This document shows, one piece after another, positions 24,990 through 38,149 of a stretch of DNA of 64,000 nucleotides (position 1 is its first letter; every line of letters begins with the position of its first letter). The DNA is from Glossina fuscipes (lineage: Eukaryota > Arthropoda > Insecta > Diptera > Glossinidae): the NCBI RefSeq assembly GCF_014805625.2, contig NW_023998457.1:3409678-3473677 (forward strand), in the 5' to 3' direction. The notes beneath the pieces were generated by a model that saw only the letters and a list, made by a program, of their open reading frames with translations, was not told where the DNA came from and did no database searches. A program made the translations under genes and the position numbers.

Positions 24990-25260
24990 CTTTTTCTATA
25001 TTTTAGAATAAAAGTGGACATTTATATTTTGTATCTGTTAAGGAGCAACGAATAAAAAACATGAAAAGCAAAGGTGTTTTCACTCAGCTTAGTTTAGTGC
25101 ATAGGGATGTGAGCGTTATTGTAGTTTCCTTTCACTAGTTTGAATCACTTTCAAATTCTTTCGCAAATTTCCAGCCGAAGTGTTCATGCTCCCTAAGGGG
25201 AGAACGTTTATCGCTGATGCTGCACATTGTTGAGGAGATAGAAGGCAAATAGTTATAATA
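24990..25260 (-). mobile_element. DINE-1-like fragment, form II interior
   Basis: 'tattttagaataaaagtggacatttatattttgta' (25000-25034), 'aagcaaaggtgttttcactcag' and 'cactttcaaattctttcgcaaatt' match the first half-unit of the copy at 41.5-41.9 kb. The GACGGAC core is absent, so the family call rests on the other copies. Confidence 0.45.
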
Positions 25261-25354
25261 GAAATAATCGGAAAACTACGAAAAGTTGGGATTTAAAGAA
25301 ATCGATTAAAGCATATTAGGGTGACATGATTTTACATCCAGATGAGCAGTCTAG

Positions 25355-25560
25355 TAAATGAAAACGGCGATTACTAGGCCAATGTTCGCGAATTTAAATC
25401 TCAAGTGCGCCATAGTGGCAGTTATATATGGTTTAGCTGATAAAGGCATACATACGCTTATCCAATGAACACAAATCCACTAGACAGCGGCCTTCACCTT
25501 CCCTATCTTCTTCTTTTTCATCACTTTTTCCTGACCGCCACCGGTAATTTTCTTCCGAAT
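25355..25560 (+). mobile_element. tRNA-derived SINE copy, decayed
   Basis: 'cgattactaggccaatgttcgcgaatttaaatctcaag' (25370-25407) is a mutated tRNA-like head with B box GCGAATTTAAATCTC. It is followed by 'gccatagtggcagtta', a variable part and a pyrimidine-rich tail (25497-25540, 'cttcttctttttcatc') ending 'cctgaccgccac'. Layout and phrases match the copy at 9.3 kb. A 70-residue frame across the tail is incidental. Confidence 0.45.
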
Positions 25561-26501
25561 CAGCTGATCCTTGTTTTATATCTTTTGTTAGCCCCCACCC
25601 ACCCATCGTGCACCGAAAATCTTCCACTGATTCTCAAAATTTCCATATTTCGCGACCCAAATAAATCTTTTTCCTGATAAAATCGTAGACAAATATCTTT
25701 CATATATTTATGAAAGCATAAAAAAGAAAAAAAATAATAATAAAAAATATCATTGAATTCATTAAATGCGTGCGTCATCTGTAACAAATATTGTTTAATG
25801 CTTTCCTCATCATCGTCAATATTTTTGAGATGAAGGAGCGAAAACTTTAAAATGCAGAAATTAAAATTTTTTTTTTTTATTTGCTTTTTATGCTGTTGTT
25901 TGTAGACGCCACGAGTTTTATAATTATCGTTAAACTGTTATATAAAGAAATTTTAAACGATTTTAATTTATAAAACTGTTGGAAAATTTATTAGTTTTTC
26001 GACTACGTGCTAAACAAAAAAAAAAAAAAAGAATACGATAATAAAAAAATCTTTTTAAGACCGTTATTTTTAACGATGCCAAAAATAGAAATAAAAAAGT
26101 TTTTTATTTTTTTTTTATTTTCTACTTCAAGCTTTAGTTTCATAAACAATCGTGCTGTCATGGTTTATTAAGGTAACAGAGATGTAGCGTAGCGCCTTTG
26201 TTTTTTTTGTTATTTCTCTAACCATAAATTATAATTATCGGAATTTATTCTAAGTGCACGTTGACTGAAATTTAATGGAAATTAAAAATTTACCAAACAT
26301 CTATTAATTTTTATTTATTTTCATATAAAATTAACTTCAACTTAGCTACAAAGAAAATAAAGTCCAGGTAAGATAAGTAAAAAGGCCTTTAAGATAAATT
26401 CTTTCGTTTTTTTTTTTGTTTTTTTTTTTGTGAAATTCACTACGTCAAGCATATGCTTACTTACATATATATGACAAGTAAAAAGACGGCCTTCTATTAA
26501 A
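25561..26501. other. AT-rich block
   Basis: Dense A/T homopolymers (25868, 26016, 26110, 26410). No gene, tRNA or transposon signal. Confidence 0.6.
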
Positions 26502-26800
26502 TAGCCTACATCATCCTACAATTATTAATATAACAGCTATTCAAACTGAGACGTTAATCGCGAAAGTGGTGGAAAAACTGTTCCGATCCGAACCATTTTC
26601 AATACTATTCGTCTTTCGATTAAAACACTTTAGTGTAGTAAATTTCAACAAAATATAATTCAAAATTTGGACTTTAGCATGACAAATCAAAATGGACAGA
26701 CGGACAGACATGCTATAATACTGAATTGAAAGCTATTATACAAGGTCATTCTATCTCATGTCCTTCTATATACTATTAAAACGTCTGTACTGTAGCGTAG
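26502..26800 (-). mobile_element. DINE-1-like element, short form
   Basis: It starts TAGCCTACATCATCC and ends CTGTAGCGTAG, the short-form ends with mutations. Inside are 'ccgatccgaaccattttcaatactattcg', 'atggacagacggacagacatg' (26691-26711) and 'gaaagctattatacaaggtc'. Length is about 300 bp. Confidence 0.6.
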
Positions 26801-28870
26801 AGAAAGAATGAGAATTTTTTATTCAAATGACGATGAGGAACATTTCAATACATTTCAGTAATTAAAAGTAAATAAATGATTTACGCTTATTGAAACTTAG
26901 GCGAATACACATTATTTTCAATGATACAATTTTATAAAAGGTGACTATAAGCCGATATGTAAGCTATATCCATCAAGCGACATTACCTTATGTTGTTATC
27001 TATAATGCACAGAAGCATTTATCTGGTGACAGTTTTTTTGCTACATATGTGCACACAATGCGATCAGCGTGACTGAAAGGATCGCATAAACACAGAAATA
27101 AAAAACTGACTTGCTTAGTTGTAGCTTTATATGCCCTCGAGTGGCTTACTAAGCCTTTGCTCCTGCCTTTAGTTAGTATTACCTTGAGCTTAGTTAGCTG
27201 CTCAAGAGAAATGATGTCACCTGAATAAAATATTAGTTCCATTTCGAAGGTTCAGTTGAAAGTGTTGATTGAAGATTTCTTTAAACCTTAGTCGTACAAT
27301 TGCTAAAATCTGGTAGAAGCTAACAAGAACTTATCAATAGGCATTAAATTAGTATGATTTTATATGCACACTCTATATAGCTCCCTAAGCATTTGATATG
27401 TCGTTTGAGGCAATTTGTCATATTTTTTATTTCTTCTATTTCATCCTAGAATAAGAAAAACCGATTTTCCTCCGTATAACACTATTCGCTATAGCTACCA
27501 AAAAGAGCTTTTCCATCCTTCCGTTTATGCTGAGTTCGTACATGAAGCTTATGTCAATTCAATCTATTACTTACGGGCAGTAGTTCAATCAGGTACTGCA
27601 ACAAAAAATTTTCCATATCCCAATGATTCTACTCCCATTGCTCTACTAATTGAATAACGAGCCATTAGCGATCACTTTCATCTAAGATAAGACCATTTAG
27701 ATTAAAAAATGTCCAGTACATCCACAGAAATTTTGAACCTGGGGATATCGAAGATTTTCCTATGCATGAGCAAAATCATCCCTCAATTAGCTAATTTAAA
27801 AGTGTTTTGAGCTCTTGAGCCCAGACATTAATAATAAAATGTACCTTTCCAATTAAGGCCACATACCAGCGCTAGTAAAATTACCGAAACAACTCATCTA
27901 GAGAAACAGCTTTATAGAAACAGCTGAATAGAAAGGTTGATAAGAATTTATTTCACGCTACTCGGCTTTACTGGCGGGCCTCAATAATTTCTCTACGTTC
28001 TAAAGCACGTATCGTGGGAAAGCTGCGTTACTCCGCTAAGCCGCTGAAAGAGGACTTCATGTAGGCTTTACGGCATGGGAGTAAGTCGTAGTCAACAACC
28101 TTCCTCTCTCCCTGTCCTTCTCTCTCCATCTTTCCCATAGGCAGTAGAAGATTCTGTAGGAAACTTTTTCGGTACTATTCGGCTGAGTTGTTGCCCTGAT
28201 AATCCTTGACCATTTTTACTGAAACTATGAAATTCGAGCATGGCTTTGAAACGTAGTTTCGTACACATGTTGTCACGACGAGGGAGGCGTTGCTCGTTGA
28301 GCTAAAAAATTTTTCTATAGAATACTCCAGGAGATTCCGTAAGATCTCCGAAGGAATATTTCGTAAAAATCTCTTTCGCCAACCCTGCTCGCATGGTCCA
28401 CTGCGAACTTAATTAGCTATCACTGATACATTTAAACCTACGATCGTTTCGAAACGTTGCTCGCAAGAGTCGTTTTATAGGGATTGTCTTGTCTTACCGT
28501 CCGTGTATTACTGGACTCAGGTACTACTTCCTTCAAGGCTATAACAAGCTCTTCCTGATCATATCCATCTTAAGCTGAGTCACTTAAATAAAAACTATCC
28601 TACGTTTTTCCTGCTCCCACTCCTCACCTGGTCCTGTTCACTAGACTCTACATTCTCGTTATTAAATACTAATCTATTGAACACGGCTGACGTGATTAGA
28701 ACGCCTTAAAAACTTACTATGAATAAAACGAAAGGATACGATGGCAATATCAGTGGCTTTTGCTTTATGCATTAAAAAGCATTCAATTCTAAATATTTCT
28801 TCTTCTTGGTTATGTCTACCCACCTGCATTTCTAATCTTTTGTCGATTCTATGGGTTTACTTGCGACTTT
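26801..28870. other. Non-genic stretch
   Basis: It is less AT-rich than its neighbours, especially 27890-28640. An 80-residue plus frame at 27415-27657 has no recognised domain. This could be old transposon DNA decayed beyond recognition by eye. Confidence 0.45.
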
Positions 28871-29316
28871 CGATTCTTTTTGATGAGTAAAAAAAAAACA
28901 TTTACCATAGCTGTCACCTATTGGATGTTTTAAGCTTTTTGGCATGCTTTTCCTAACCATATAGATTTCCCTTAAGAATATTTAAGTTGGCTATGGATTC
29001 GTTTATATATATATGTACCACCACAATGCCTTAAAGTCTGTAAAACGAAAGAAATGCTTTAATATATATATATATATGTATTTTTTTTTAATACAATTTG
29101 TTTGTTTTTTTCTTTAAATTTATTCATTATTTTTTTTTTTTATTGTTTTATCAAAAGTTGGCTGTTTGCCTAAAACACTTATACACTCCGACGGCCAATA
29201 TATACGTACGTATTTATGTAGTCTGCATGTACATGCAGACATTTGTCATGCTCTCAGGGGAGCCTTTGCATTTCAAAATAACCAAATGTGTGTTTAAATG
29301 CAATAATATGTAGGAA

Positions 29317-29329
29317 GAAGTAGAAGAAG

Positions 29330-29360
<31 letters not shown>

Positions 29361-29405
29361 AAAAAAAAAGGGGAGGAGTGTATATAAATAAATATTCCGA
29401 AAAAA

Positions 29406-29442
<37 letters not shown>

Positions 29443-29455
29443 AGTAGAAGAAGAA
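29317..29455. repeat. 15-bp direct repeats flanking a poly-A-rich insert
   Basis: GAAGTAGAAGAAGAA occurs at 29317-29331 and again at 29441-29455. Between them lie a poly-A run, 'ggggaggagtgtatataaataaatattccg' (29370-29399) and a second A run ending exactly at the second repeat. It looks like a short retroposed fragment with target duplications and a 3' poly-A tail. Slippage in purine-rich DNA could give the same picture. Confidence 0.4.
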
Positions 29456-30690
29456 GGCAGGACTGAGTATGCATACAGATGCCGATAATATATACAACAA
29501 CAGCAATAAAGCGAACTACACTAAAGTAGACTCGCTTACTATGAGTTATATGGATGTTGTAGTTGCTTTTTGTTCATTTTTTTTTATTGTTGTTGTTGTT
29601 GTTGTTTATTTTTTTTTTCCTATAAAATTAAACATTCGTCTTTGCTTGCGTACATACAAATATATCTCTACACACATATGAGTATGTGGGTATATGTTGG
29701 TCGCCGTTGTCGACAATCTATCTATCCACCCATGGGGTGTCTTTGAAAAAAAAAAAAAAAAAAACAACCAAACGACAAAAACTCTTATATACGGTTACGC
29801 TTTAAAGAAAAACAAAAATAAAAGCAAAAAAAAAAAAAATCTTATAAGCATTCGTTTTGTTTATACGGCAACAGCAGAAACAATTAAAAATGTTGTAGTA
29901 TCTAGTCGTGGTCGTTGCATTGTGACTATGCCGTTGTTGTTAGTGCTACCGATGTTGTATCATGTCACTAGTGTAAATACTTTGTAGTTTTCCTTTCCTT
30001 TTCGTTTTCTATTTTTTTTTTTTTTATTTTTTTTTTATATTTTTAATGATTTGACACGCTTTAATTGCTTCTTTTTTTTTTCTTTTTTTTTTTTTATGGG
30101 TTTGTTAAACGTCAATTCAGAATGTTCGTGTGTGAGTATGTTAAGTGTATGCTCTATGCACTGTGCTCTGCGCTGTGTATTGTGTGTGTTTGTACGTTGC
30201 TTAGAACATATCCACTATGGCTATAAACCGTATACACGCGAACACATGCTTAACATTAACAACCTCACACAGGTGAATTATTTTACACGTTTTTCAAACT
30301 ACACACTCATATATATGCACCCAAATGTCTTATACGTGTCTATGCCTATGCATATATATATATATATACATACTTCTTTAGCTGTCTAATTTAATTAAAG
30401 TTTGAGGTTTTTTGTTGCGGTAGGGTGTGACTATGCTATAAGTATATGTATATGTAAGTCATAAAATTTCATTGTTTGAATTTTATTTTAATGCTTGATG
30501 TATATGTATATTCTTACCCTCAAAACTTTGATACTTTGCTAGTGTCTTTGCTACAATGTGGATGAAAAAAAAAAAAAAGAAGAAAACAAAATAAAACCGT
30601 CATGTCGCCGTTCCAGTCTCCCAAATGCTAATTATGATTTAAACTGTTTGTGAAAGAAAATTACATTTTCACGTTTTAAAAAGAATAAAT

Positions 30691-30696
<6 letters not shown>

Positions 30697-30739
<43 letters not shown>
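30697..30739. repeat. (GA)n microsatellite
   Basis: An uninterrupted GA run of about 20 units, preceded by 'aagagaaa'. It yields a Leu-Ser frame on the minus strand that is not a gene. Confidence 0.95.
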
Positions 30740-30743
<4 letters not shown>

Positions 30744-30886
30744 AAATAACTGCCTTGGTATAAAATGAATTGTAATAACGGGAAACATCATTTTCACACC
30801 TTTTCGTATAAGCAAAATGTGTCTGAAATTCTTGAATAAAAATAAATCAGTGAAAATACTATAGCGGGGATCGGCGAGCACTTAAA

Positions 30887-31193
30887 TACCTTACATCACT
30901 TCGATTAGTATAGTTATTCATATAACGGTCTTTCAAAAAAAGCCTTCATACGGGGAGCGGTCCTGAAAGTAGTTCAATCTAAACTATATTCATTGACGTT
31001 TGTCCTTGGGCCATAGCACGTTACCAAATTTCATGGAAACATCCAAAAAAAATTGCGACCTGTTTACATGGCCAGACGGACAGACAGTCATATGATTTTA
31101 TAAAACGATTGGTATAATTAAGACTCTCCTGCATGTCACATACCTTCGCACAAAATTTAGCATACACTGTACTGCAAGTTATGTAGGGTATAA
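30887..31193 (-). mobile_element. DINE-1-like element, short form
   Basis: It starts TACCTTACATCACTTCG and ends ATGTAGGGTATAA, the inverted-looking ends of the short form. It contains 'gtccttgggccatagcacgttacc', 'catggccagacggacagacag' and 'ttggtataattaagac'. Length is about 305 bp with no frame. Confidence 0.6.
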
Positions 31194-31314
31194 AAAGACC
31201 ATTGCAGATATATCTATGAAACATGAATTTCGCGTAAATTCCACCTTTGCACAGAGAGAGAGAGAGAGCTTACACACCTACCTATATAAATATATACTAA
31301 AACTATATATACAT

Positions 31315-31620
31315 TCGTATATTTCATCAAAATGTTTTAAAAATCGCGTTCTATGAGACAAGAAGAGAAGGTAGGCAGACAGATGGACAGGAAAGTTTAA
31401 ATCGAATCAAATAGTGACTCTGTATCTCTCCGTACAATGCAAAGTAGTACTGACAGGCAGACAAGCAGAGAGACGGACAGACGGACGGCCAAGTTAAATC
31501 GATTCGGAGAGTGATTTAGTAAGTAATTCTAAATCGATCGGTTTAATGAAAGGTCGACCGACATCAAATTCTTCTTGACGTGCTCACACAAGCTTACCCT
31601 GCGACCCCATATGAAATCAC
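31315..31620 (-). mobile_element. DINE-1-like fragment with duplicated core
   Basis: 'catcaaaatgttttaaaaatcgcg' is followed by two core regions. The first is 'aggcagacagatggacagga' (about 31372) and the second is 'gagacggacagacggacggc' (about 31471). Each is followed by 'agtttaaatcga' or 'agttaaatcgatt'. The copy then ends 'cgatcggtttaatgaaaggtcgacc'. The core-to-'aaatcga' segment appears twice, about 100 bp apart. Confidence 0.5.
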
Positions 31621-32429
31621 TTGTCAATGTCAAGTTTGCATAAAGAAATGTTTCTAAATTGTTTAGAAATAACTACAGAAGATATTAGCTCATCTTCAAG
31701 CACTTTGTAGCCTAACAGCGAAGTTTATATGAATTAATGAACCAAAAGAACAAAAAAAAAAGGAAAACGTATGCTGTTAAATTTATCAGGGGTCGCTTAA
31801 AAACCATGTGAAAACCGCGGAATTATTAAATAAATAAGTGAAGTGTCTATCTATCGCTAAATGCATGAAGCACTTGGTTGAAGCAAGGCATTAGCAGGTT
31901 CTAGCAGATAATTATTTTCCAATCTTATCGGGTATCTAGTATGCACCGTTGTGGAAACAACCCGCTCTTGGGGTATCCCCGGCGGGATTTGATTTGATCG
32001 ATGTTTGTTGTTCTGCACTGAGATTTTTCGCTTTAAAAATCGCTCATCATATAGCTTAGCCAATGGAATACTTTTATCTCGCTGCTGCGCGACCTATGAA
32101 CTTAAAGGTTGTTGTTTACTGTCACAAAATTCCATAGTCAATCGATCAAAATTGAGATAATGCCCGGGCGAGGATCTACGACCAGTGTCAAAAGGCAACC
32201 AAATGTTTATTATGCCGTTTCATTTAAGTATTAAAAACTACACTTTCAAATGCTCACACCGCAGGCGAGCGAAACGAAAAAAAAATAAATAAATAAATAA
32301 ATAAAAAGTGAATTGTTGGAAAAACAAATAATAAATTGTCAGCAGATTTTTTCTACCTAATACCCGCCACCTAAGGACGAGAGGCATATTCACTTTGTTA
32401 AAACATTTGCAACGGCCAGAAGAGGACAT
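31621..32429. other. Non-genic stretch
   Basis: A 68-residue minus frame at 31857-32063 matches nothing known to me. An AAAT run lies at about 32281-32305. Nothing else is seen. Confidence 0.45.
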
Positions 32430-33240
32430 CAGGGACCACACAAAGTACACATATTTTTAATCGGAATCAAATTCTGAATCGATTTAGGCATGTCCGTCTG
32501 TCCGTCCGTCATTATGTCTATCTATCTGCGTAAAGTCTGTTGCAAACATTCTTGGGCGCAAAGATAAAGCTATCAACTTGAAATTTGGCAGAAATATTGG
32601 AAGTTCTTGCGCGCAGGTTGTTAACGAAAATGGGCCAAATCGATCGCAGGGCACGCCTACAGTTCCACGTAAACTGAAAATGTCTCCGTTTTCCAAGAGA
32701 AATAAAAAATTGGGTTTTCGCTCATTACTCCTAAACTATAGGAGATAAATATACAAAAATTTGAACGCATATTCTATGGGCGATGTTTTAGCACCCGTAA
32801 AAAAATGAAAACAATCGACCACGCCTACCAAATATTACAGTGGATGAAAGTTTAATTTTTTCAATACCTTATAGGTATTCAAGAATCCCACAATTTAGGT
32901 AAATTCTTGGGCAGTTTAGAATTCGGAAAGCATGCAAATATGTCTGTCTGTCGGTCTGCGCAACTGTGCAGTATATATTCTGCTCTCAGGAAAAGTGAAG
33001 AAAAGGCCTAAAAATTTGCAAAAGAATTTGAAATTGATTTAAACAGTTCTTAGGGTCACGCTTACAGCGCCCTTACGCCTAAGCGACAAAAACTTTTATT
33101 TTGAAAAAAAAAAACAGCCGCGCTCACTCTATATTGTAGAACGCAAAAACTTTGTTCTTTTAATCTTTTTCGTTTTTTTTAGCGGTGTTGGGTATAAAAG
33201 ATTCGGTCACAATCGCATATAATTTTCTTAATTGTTTTTT
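32430..33240 (+). mobile_element. DINE-1-like element, form II, plus orientation
   Basis: It contains 'ccgaatcaaattctgaatcg'-like sequence, then CATGTCCGTCTGTCCGTCCG (about 32491-32510), 'ctatcaacttgaaatttggcagaa', CACGCC phrases (about 32650 and 32820) and a second core GTCTGTCTGTCGG (about 32943). It then has TTGGGTATAAAAGATTCGGTC and ends in TTTTCTTAATTGTTTT. 'agctatcgacttgaaactttg', CCACGCCC and the terminal hairpin are features I know from INE-1. The hairpin here is imperfect. Confidence 0.6.
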
Positions 33241-34765
33241 ACTTCATCTAAATGTTTGAAGTGTGTGATGAACATGATGTTTAGAAATCTTTAATGCGAG
33301 TAGACGTAAACGATGAAATGTGAATTTGCTACTCGAGCCTTGGAGTTTTTCCACGCATGTACCGATACACATGCTTTGAGGAGGATAAAATACATATTTA
33401 TGAATAAATAAAAAGTGAGAAAAATAAAAGTTCACCTCTTGGAACATACCTTATATATATATATATATATATATAAGACCATCCAAAAAGAGGTTTTTCT
33501 TTTAAAACGTCATACCATTCATGTTTTTTTCACATTTCCATTAAAATTGATATATGCGTTTGGTATCATCGTGGAAAAAAATAAAGTTGGACAGCGTATG
33601 AAACTTGTTTAAGTTATGTTAAAAAAAATATTGAGCTCATTCGGACTACATCTCATACACATGGGATGAAGGCCTGTTTTAATTAAATGGCTTTCATAAA
33701 TAGGAAAAATTGCCCCTCTAAAGTCAAGAATTGCTGGACGCTGCCCATAAAAATTAGGTTTTGGGTGTGGCTTATGGACTGAGAAAGTAATTTTTGAAGA
33801 TAAAAATGGCATTACAGTTACTTTCAATGGAAAACGCCGCAGAAATGTGACCAGTGATTTTTTGTGTCACAAATTATATGACTTTGACTCGACTTTAGTC
33901 AATTTGCCATAGTTTTCCAGAAGCACGTATATTATTACTGGGAAGTTCATCATGCAGCATAAGCTTGAAAAATGCCAATATGAGGTTGCTGCCAAGATCG
34001 TATGATTTCTCAGCGCTAGTTCTATCGTGTCGGTTCAGACAAAGATTCGAGCTTATACGAAGAATTCTCGAACTCTTAACGCTTTGAAAACGAACATGCC
34101 TCAAGCTAAGACTGAGCTCATTGCCCGCTCTGCGCAGACAAGTCATTTAGAATGACCCTAAAAGGCTACTTTGCTGTAAGATATCCCGTGGAGGACACAT
34201 ATTACACAACAACAATTTAATGAGAAAAAAAAAATTTGATCCAAATCTCAATTTAGAGAGCATTTCACCTCAATTATATAATAAATGCATCAAAAAGTTC
34301 GTAATATTTGTCATTTTAGTTAATTTCCCTTCTTTTACTTGTTGGGCCTTTATTTTCCTATGGATCTTTTAATTCTGTGTTACATGCATTATTTTTGTTT
34401 GCCTGCTTTAAATTTTATATGATTCGATTAATTTAATAAATTGAAACGAACAAGAAAATTAAATTTTTTTGCTTTTACAAATGAATATATATATATATAT
34501 ATATACATATGTCAGCATATTAGATATCATATTCTCAATTATCGCTGAAGTGTATGAAAAATTGCTAAATCGGTAGATAGAGATGGCAGGCAAAATTACT
34601 GTATTTTTTACATGTTTTTTTTACATAAATAACATAATATCTGTGCAGGTAAAGGCAAATCAAAGCAGATATAGAAGGTCCAACAGAATTTGAACATGAT
34701 TAAGGAAGTGATTTTTGGTTATTACTTTTAGATTACTTACGAGATATGCGTAGAATGTTTTTTTA
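33241..34765. other. Non-genic stretch
   Basis: (TA)n at 33450-33473 and 34485-34505. Minus frames of 72 and 83 residues (33609-33827 and 33895-34146) are unrecognised. The last 500 bp are AT-rich. Confidence 0.5.
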
Positions 34766-35521
34766 CACCCTACACTAATTGTGGTATAGAGTACCGTAAG
34801 TTATCGCGGACGAATGTAACAGGCAGACCTACCTTTTATTATACGCTTATATATTAACGCTATTGAATATAGTTCCGATCACTCCCCACGTAACGCCCTA
34901 TTCTGAAAAGTCGTTATATGGAAACAAATTCGACTTTTTGAAAATTCTCGGCAAAACTGACTAAACAATAATATTTTGAAATTCTGCATTGGTGTGAAAA
35001 CTTTGGCCCGACCATCGAAATTGTTGAACCCTCTCTCATATTAGTGAAAACTGAAGTTCATACGACAAAAAGGTATAATTTTCAATGCTTTCTGATAAAA
35101 ATCACGTCATAATAGTAATTTAAGATGAAAAGAGTCAACTATAGCAAACTTGAACCTTCTGGACCTATTTTTTGGATGCTACTCTAAGAAGAATTTTCAC
35201 GAAAATTGGTCCTTTGTAGAACAGAAAAGCCTAAGTTTTAATAGGTGGTGATGAAAATTGACCCATAATAGTAACTTTATAAAAAAAATGAACTCTTCAT
35301 TTGAATCACCTACACCTATTTTTGAATACTGCCCTAAGTAAAGATTAAACTTGTACTACATTAGGTTGTGGACTCGCTTCCCCATTCACTTGAAAAATAT
35401 ATCTTTATATGGAAATAAGACATAATTTTTGTGTTCTATAATAAAAAGAAGAACTGTGTTAGATAATGCGGTGTAAGGTGTTTAATGGCGGCCTTCCCCG
35501 ACTATAATGTTCTTACTTGTT
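34766..35521 (+). mobile_element. DINE-1-like element, form I, internally deleted
   Basis: It starts ACACCCTACACTAATTGTGG at about 34767. It passes through 'gcggacgaatgtaacaggcaga' and 'ttttattatac', then jumps to 'gttccgatcactccccacgta'. The GTCCGTC core and about 130 bp around it are missing. The 3' half matches the copy ending near 6917, including 'ataaaaagaagaactgtgttagataatgcggtgtaagg' (positions 35439-35478), and ends CCCGACTATAATGTTCTTACTTGTTT. A poly-T run follows directly. It shows the cleanest 3' terminus in the window. Confidence 0.65.
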
Positions 35522-37515
35522 TTTTTTTTTTTTTGTTTTATTAGACCGTACTATTTAAAAGCAGAATTATTAAGAAATGATAGCAACTTTTATTTATAAA
35601 GTGTAGGTTGATTCGTATCGCTCTTAATCAACCCTTTCATACTTTTCTTCTTCTTCTTCTGTTCTTTAAATTTAAAAGACATTCAACACGCAACTAAAAA
35701 AGTTTTCAGGTTCAAATCTTTTACGATGTATCTGCAATTGATCTTTGACTGGATATAAGTGATCACATGCGCCTTTGGATAATTCATGACATTATCAAGG
35801 ACTGAGTTATATTATTAACTAAAGACAAGAAATCTTCTCACCTCGTTGCTGTGTGGATGATTTCGCCTATTGTCCTCATAACTGTCCAATTTTGAATATT
35901 GTCTAGTTACGAATTTTATTTCCTTGCCTCTACTCCCTCCAGAAAATAGAACATTCCCGGAAAGCAGTAGATTTCTACTTCCTTCCGTGAAGTAGTCTGG
36001 AAGTTCCTTCTCCTAACTTTATCTGCAGCAGTAAGCAGATTTGTCCTTGTCGACTGTTGGATTGTCCAAAAAATCGCTTGAGCCTCACTGCTTTGTGAAT
36101 AAGAAAAGCGACAATACTACGTAGAGAATGACTCCGCAATGACCTAAGTCTGATACGTTCGTAAAAGAGAATTCAGATGAGGGGGTAGTTCGCAAAATCC
36201 GTGGATATGAACTCGTTCAGTAAAATAAATTGATATAATACAAAACTCGTGAAAAGCTCTCAACTGATTAACTAAGAAATCTTATGAATTTAAGGGTAAG
36301 AAGACAAAAGTATGGTTTAGTTAAACGAAATGCGTTAAGCTACAAAGACATTCAAAATAGTTTTCATTTCACAAGGAAATCCCTCAATCGCGTAAGTCTA
36401 ATTTCCGGGAACGACATTAAGATTAGTGGAGGAGAGGCATCCATGTGCAATAGAAGAACTAACCCAAGCTTAGATTCGAGAACATGAAAGCACAGCACAA
36501 ACCAAGCACAGGCAAAGCCTTACTCCATGTTATCGGAAAATTCCTTCACCCATGAACATGTGGATTCTATATCGCAAACACTCGATTAGCTCTAGATAGG
36601 ATCTGTAAACTCTCATCCCTGCCTGGAAATTGTTTTGATTAAACTTAAGAAATGAATTGATTAAACAATATTTCATAGATTTTTATTATATTTTTTTTTT
36701 GTTTCCTTTGAAATCGATATCTATATGGCGAAGGCTTTTTTTTTTTAATACTTGAACGGGACCTAACGAGAATCAAAGTGATTTCTTTCTACACTAACAC
36801 GAGTGACATGAATAAATAAAGCAAGACAATGGTTAGCGTTTATAAAAACTCCCTTTAGCTATGAATGGCAACCATGCGATGAATTTAATATACCCCCTGT
36901 GGAGTATATTAAAAAATCCATAAATTAAAGAATATAAAAAAAAAATTTTGTTTTTTGTTTTTTTGTTTTCTCTTTTTAAAGAAAATCTCAGTTCAGAAAA
37001 AAAGTATCAAATTATAATAAAGTTCATCGTAAATCCAGAACGACTCTGCTCTACAAGAAGAAGAGTAGTGTAAAAGAGAGAAAAGGAAACACCAGTGAAG
37101 AGAGATAAACGGCATAAATGCCTGATGGCCATATTAATAACATAGTTTTACACATTTGGAATTCTTTTTTTTTGTTTTTTTTTTTTTTGCTTTTTCCTCC
37201 GTCTTAAGGCAAGTCGAGTCAGTCCAGCTCTGCGCACATATGAGTGTATGGCAAACACGTAACTGTGTATAGTTGGGGCCGTATATCAAAAGATAACATC
37301 AAATTAATAGGCAACAATAATAACAACAACAACAATAACAACAATAACAAGAATAATAGCAATAAACTCAATGTTTTATTGTAACAATTTATAAAACATG
37401 TGGAAAGTTTCTTAAAAACTGAAAACTATTTTGTTCTACTGAATGGGTAGAATAAATAGAACATAAATTTTTTGCAATAATTTAAAGGTTCGATAAGGTT
37501 GAATATAAGGCGTAC

Positions 37516-37551
<36 letters not shown>

Positions 37552-38149
37552 ACGTATATTAAACCGATAAATTAACTTGAAGTTTTAATAAAACATTAAG
37601 ATAAGAAAGGCAAAGGAAGAAAGAAAAGTGAAACAGAAAAGAAAAGAGAAGAAAAAAAAAAAAATGCCACTAATTTGGATTCGGTAACTAATTGCAACAT
37701 CGCAATATATATAACAACACAAGTTGGTATTAAAAACAGCGAAAAGGAATAGAGATGACTGTGGCCAACGATAAAATTTCCAGCACATACGGCTATAAGC
37801 AAGGAACATATATATGTGATATGTGTACGTAATGATTGTAAGTGTTGCGCAAGGACAACAACAAATTCACTGAACCTACGAGTGTACTTAATACTCCATA
37901 ACCATATGCACGTAGACAATTAAGCCGGATATGAGTCTTGCGGGGACGATAATATAGTTGAGATAGTGAAGATTATTTTCCAAAATCATAAATGATTTAT
38001 AACGGAAAGAAGGCAATGTACAAAATATAGAAATTTAACTTTAAAAGGTAACTGAAATCAGTTAAATGCCATTGTTGAGAATGCCAAGGATATTATGTAA
38101 AGGTTTTCCTTTAACAACATATGGAAAGCATTTAAAATATCATCTGGAT
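35522..38149. other. Non-genic stretch passing into an AT-rich block
   Basis: It begins with a poly-T run after the DINE-1-like 3' end. 35640-36620 is moderately AT-rich with no family match. 36660-37560 is rich in homopolymers and (TA)n. Phe-rich frames near 37600-37900 derive from purine tracts. Confidence 0.5.

Larger units (their letters stand above)
28871..30886. other. AT-rich, homopolymer and microsatellite block
   Basis: Very long A and T tracts (29330-29440, 29748-29765, 30010-30095) and (GA)n. Frames of 60-112 residues are Phe-, Lys- or Leu-rich translations of these tracts. Confidence 0.6.

Noticed and set aside
29214..29506. Phe/Leu-rich 'membrane protein' frames on the minus strand
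   Set aside because: They are translations of poly-A/T tracts. The same applies to similar frames near 8359, 14893, 30051, 37585 and 53050.
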